Origin: CAUPWF01 sp964369425
GTDB lineage: Bacteria > Bacillota > Clostridia > Lachnospirales > Lachnospiraceae
Length of the DNA stretch: 64,000 nt
Assembly: GCA_964369425.1 (NCBI GenBank)
Contig: CAYJGW010000007.1
Location: 1-64,000 of the forward strand
Direction: 5' to 3'
Positions 61,327-64,000 of the stretch are shown piece after piece. The translations under genes were made by a program, and so were the position numbers. The notes under the pieces were generated by a model that made no database searches, was not told where the DNA came from, and saw only the letters and a program-made list of their open reading frames with translations. Position 1 is the first letter of the stretch, and every line of letters starts with the position of its first letter.

Positions 61327-62832
61327 TTATGCAAAATCAGCTTTGCATTCCTCAATCGCCTTGATGAGCGCTTGCTCAGTTGTATCAGAAATCACCTTCT
61401 CAGCTTTAATCGCCTCTGGAATTTCTGGATATTTTGTCTTTACGAAGTCAAAGAGTTCTTGCTCAAAGCGAAGTACATCTTCCACTGCGATATCTAGTAA
61501 GAACTTACGTGTAGCCGCGTAAATAATCATTACTTGGTATTCTACTGGCATCGGTTGGTATTGTGGCTGCTTTAACATCTCACGAATACGCTCTCCTTGT
61601 GCTAGACGCTCTGATGTATCTGCATCTAACTCTGAACCAAACTGTGCAAATGCCGCCAACTCACGATATTGCGCTAAATCGATACGAATTGGACCTGCAA
61701 TAGACTTCATCGCCTTAATCTGTGCCGAACCTCCAACACGAGATACTGAGATACCAGGGTTAATCGCTGGTCTAAGACCTGCGTTAAACGCCTCTGTCTC
61801 AAGGAAAATCTGTCCATCTGTAATAGAGATTACGTTTGTAGGAATATATGCCGATACGTCTCCTGCTTGTGTTTCAATGATTGGAAGAGCTGTTAGTGAC
61901 CCGCCGCCTAAAGCGTCAGATAATCTCGCTGCTCTCTCTAATAATCTCGAGTGCAAGTAGAATACATCTCCTGGGTATGCCTCACGACCAGGCGGACGAC
62001 GAAGCAATAAGGATAATGTACGATAAGCCGTAGCATGTTTTGTCAAATCATCATAGATGATTAGAACATCTTCGCCATTTTCCATCCACTCTTCACCAAT
62101 CGCACATCCTGAATAAGGTACGATATATTGAAGTGGTGCCAACTCACTTGCTGTCGATGCAACTACTGTTGTATAATCCATTGCACCATACTCTTCTAAT
62201 GTTTGAACAATATTTGCAACTGTAGATGCCTTTTGTCCAATCGCTACATAGATACATTTAACATCTTGCCCTTTTTGGTTGATGATTGTATCAATTGCGA
62301 TAGCTGTCTTACCAGTCTGTCTATCTCCAATGATAAGCTCACGTTGCCCTCTACCGATTGGAACCATAGAGTCAATCGCTTTGATTCCTGTCTGTAGTGG
62401 AGTATCTACTGATTTTCTAGCAATAACTCCTGATGCAACTCTTTCAATTTGTCTAAATTTATCTGTTTCAATAGGACCTTTCCCATCTATCGGTTGTCCT
62501 AACGCATTTACAACACGCCCTAGCATGCAATCGCCTACTGGAACCTCAACAACGCGTCCTGTTGTCTTTACAGTATCGCCTTCGTTGATGTTTTTATGAT
62601 CCCCTAGAAGAACCGAACCTACGTTGTCTTCCTCTAAGTTAAGAACCATTCCATATACTTCTCCTGGGAACTCTAAAAGTTCACCTTGCATTGCATTTTC
62701 TAGTCCGTGGATACGCGCAATCCCGTCGGCCACTTGAATAACTGTTCCTACTTCCGAAACTTCCATCTCGGCCGCATATCTTTTAATCTGTTCCTTTATC
62801 ACAGAACTGATTTCTTCTGGTCTTAAATTCAT
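61327..62832 (-). CDS. atpA: F-type ATP synthase subunit alpha
   Basis: Non-catalytic nucleotide-binding F1 subunit of 501 residues. It has the P-loop GDRQTGKT near residues 169-176, and the family signature PAINPGISVSRVGGSAQ. Usual length and operon position. Confidence 0.98.
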   Translation of the reverse strand: MNLRPEEISSVIKEQIKRYAAEMEVSEVGTVIQVADGIARIHGLENAMQGELLEFPGEVYGMVLNLEEDNVGSVLLGDHKNINEGDTVKTTGRVVEVPVGDCMLGRVVNALGQPIDGKGPIETDKFRQIERVASGVIARKSVDTPLQTGIKAIDSMVPIGRGQRELIIGDRQTGKTAIAIDTIINQKGQDVKCIYVAIGQKASTVANIVQTLEEYGAMDYTTVVASTASELAPLQYIVPYSGCAIGEEWMENGEDVLIIYDDLTKHATAYRTLSLLLRRPPGREAYPGDVFYLHSRLLERAARLSDALGGGSLTALPIIETQAGDVSAYIPTNVISITDGQIFLETEAFNAGLRPAINPGISVSRVGGSAQIKAMKSIAGPIRIDLAQYRELAAFAQFGSELDADTSERLAQGERIREMLKQPQYQPMPVEYQVMIIYAATRKFLLDIAVEDVLRFEQELFDFVKTKYPEIPEAIKAEKVISDTTEQALIKAIEECKADFA

Positions 62833-62865
62833 GGAGCGAACCCACCTTCTTTCATTTTTATCATC

Positions 62866-63417
62866 TTATACTGCAATCTGAATATTTTTCAATTCTTTGC
62901 TCAACTGATATAGCTTTGTCTTGATACTTGTATCAACTACTCTATCCTTAATACGAATAATCATTCCACCAATTAATGAGCTATCTTGAATATAGTTCAT
63001 CTCAAACTCTTTGTAATCAGTAAGTTCTAGTAGCCTCTTTTCTACTGCTATTTTTTGAGTCTCACTCAACTCTACTGCAGAAGTTACAAACACCACTCCT
63101 ATACCCTGCTCTTCTTTTACAACTTCAATAAAATACGCAAATACTTTTTCCAGTTCAGTCCCATGCCCTTTTTCAATTAAAAGCTTCATTAAGCCTATAA
63201 TCTCTTTTTCCACACTCTCCGAAAAAATATTTTTAATGATGTCTACTTTTTCACTCTTTGCTATTTTCGGTTGATCCATCAGTGTCATAATCTCTTTGTT
63301 TTCATTTAGCACTTTTACTATCTCTGTAACCTGCGTATAGAAAACATCTAGACGATTGCTCTCTTTCCCAACTTCAAATAGTGCATCTCCATATGTTTTT
63401 GAAACTAACTTTGCCAT
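62866..63417 (-). CDS. atpH: F-type ATP synthase subunit delta
   Basis: Peripheral-stalk subunit linking F1 to the b dimer, 183 residues. It opens AKLVSKTYGDALFEVGKE and ends with the conserved IQDSSLIGGMIIRIKDRVVDTSIKTKL region. It overlaps atpF by 13 bp. Confidence 0.96.
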   Translation of the reverse strand: MAKLVSKTYGDALFEVGKESNRLDVFYTQVTEIVKVLNENKEIMTLMDQPKIAKSEKVDIIKNIFSESVEKEIIGLMKLLIEKGHGTELEKVFAYFIEVVKEEQGIGVVFVTSAVELSETQKIAVEKRLLELTDYKEFEMNYIQDSSLIGGMIIRIKDRVVDTSIKTKLYQLSKELKNIQIAV

Positions 63418-63920
63418 GTGCTTTCACCCATTTCTTTCAAAGTCTCTTCAATCAAACTATCTTGCACCTTAACATCAATCGCTGCCGAAACCACCTTGCT
63501 AGCCATCAATGACGATATGGCAATTAAGTCTTGCTTTACTTCATCCACTGCACGCTTCTTCTCTAACTCAATCTCTCCACGTGCGCGATCTATGATTCGT
63601 GCTGCCTCTTCTTTCGCTTCTGCTATGATTTTAGATTCATTTTTTTGCGCTTTCTTTCTAGCATCACCTAAAATCATTTCAACTTCTTTATCAATATTTC
63701 TTAGTTTTTCTTCGTACTCTTCTTTGAATACTGCTGCCTCGTTGTTCTTTTGCTTCGCCTCTTCTTGCTCCGCAACTACTCGCTCTCTTCTCTTTTCCAG
63801 CAAATTTCTCACTGGTTCGAATAAGAAGTAAGAAAGAAAAACAAAAAGCACCAACATCGACACGCCTAACACAGCTGCATCAAATAGAAACTGACCATCT
63901 AAGTTAAATAAACGTTCCAA
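63405..63920 (-). CDS. atpF: F-type ATP synthase subunit b
   Basis: Peripheral-stalk subunit of 171 residues. One N-terminal membrane helix (FDAAVLGVSMLVLFVFLSYF) is followed by a long charged coiled coil (RERVVAEQEEAKQKNNEAA onward). The start is TTG at 63920, with AAAGGAGG 7 bp upstream and no better ATG. Confidence 0.96.
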   Translation of the reverse strand: MERLFNLDGQFLFDAAVLGVSMLVLFVFLSYFLFEPVRNLLEKRRERVVAEQEEAKQKNNEAAVFKEEYEEKLRNIDKEVEMILGDARKKAQKNESKIIAEAKEEAARIIDRARGEIELEKKRAVDEVKQDLIAISSLMASKVVSAAIDVKVQDSLIEETLKEMGESTWQS

Positions 63921-63969
63921 AGCTCAGCCTCCTTTCCGTTTTCTTATTATTTCAAGCCATTCAAAGTTC

Positions 63970-64000
63970 TTATAACATTCCGATTAGTGGGTTTGCGAAT
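63970..64000 (-). CDS. atpE: F-type ATP synthase subunit c, C-terminal end only
   Basis: The last nine residues FANPLIGML and a TAA stop are in frame at the right edge, matching the usual C-terminus of subunit c. It lies 50 bp upstream of atpF. The rest is outside the window. Confidence 0.85.
   Translation of the reverse strand, partial: FANPLIGML

Overview
The window is low-GC, tightly packed Firmicutes DNA. The genes include endospore functions (YabP, YabQ, SpoVG, a CotS-like coat protein), a GlgC/GlgD pair, an archaeal-type prolyl-tRNA synthetase, an adenosylcobalamin-dependent ribonucleotide reductase and a long ribose-phosphate pyrophosphokinase. Together these point to a spore-forming anaerobe of the class Clostridia, most likely Lachnospiraceae. 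This placement is inferred from gene content, not from a marker-gene tree. I see no rRNA or tRNA genes, no CRISPR array, no transposase and no phage genes.

Region 1 (1-10.6 kb) is a carbohydrate utilisation locus, all on the minus strand. It holds a ribose-type ABC importer (binding lipoprotein, double ATPase, permease), a ketose 3-epimerase very like clostridial D-psicose/D-allulose epimerases, a short-chain dehydrogenase, two zinc alcohol/polyol dehydrogenases, an AllA-like cupin and two ROK-family repressors. A palindromic operator candidate lies just downstream of the promoter of the transporter operon and recurs in front of the second ROK gene.

Region 2 (10.8-24.5 kb) holds glmS with its glmS ribozyme, a DUF3810 metalloprotease-like protein, an acetate transporter, the rqcP-yabP-yabQ cluster with hup, a phosphohexomutase, cotS, cca, proS behind a proline T-box, and a CaCA-family cation antiporter behind a yybP-ykoY (manganese) riboswitch. 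The window then continues with a pseudouridine synthase and spoVG.

Region 3 (24.6-47.8 kb) is mostly housekeeping: glgC-glgD, murC, a dnaD/dnaC-like/prs operon, a two-component system followed by an SbcD/SbcC-like pair with a membrane hairpin, asnS, an M29 aminopeptidase, an unrecognised 807-residue membrane-anchored protein, a methyltransferase, citrate synthase, and the metG-tatD-rsmA cluster.

Region 4 (47.8-58.6 kb) is the most accessory part. It has a DUF885 lipoprotein, the class II ribonucleotide reductase, an AraC regulator, a ZIP transporter, and two tandem AAA-ATPase/PD-(D/E)XK genes. The two copies share an apparently identical block of about 1.13 kb but have divergent N-terminal parts, and a decayed AraC gene remnant lies between them. 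Two small membrane proteins follow.

Region 5 (58.6-64 kb) is the F-type ATP synthase operon in the usual order (c, b, delta, alpha, gamma, beta, epsilon), cut by the window edge inside atpE.
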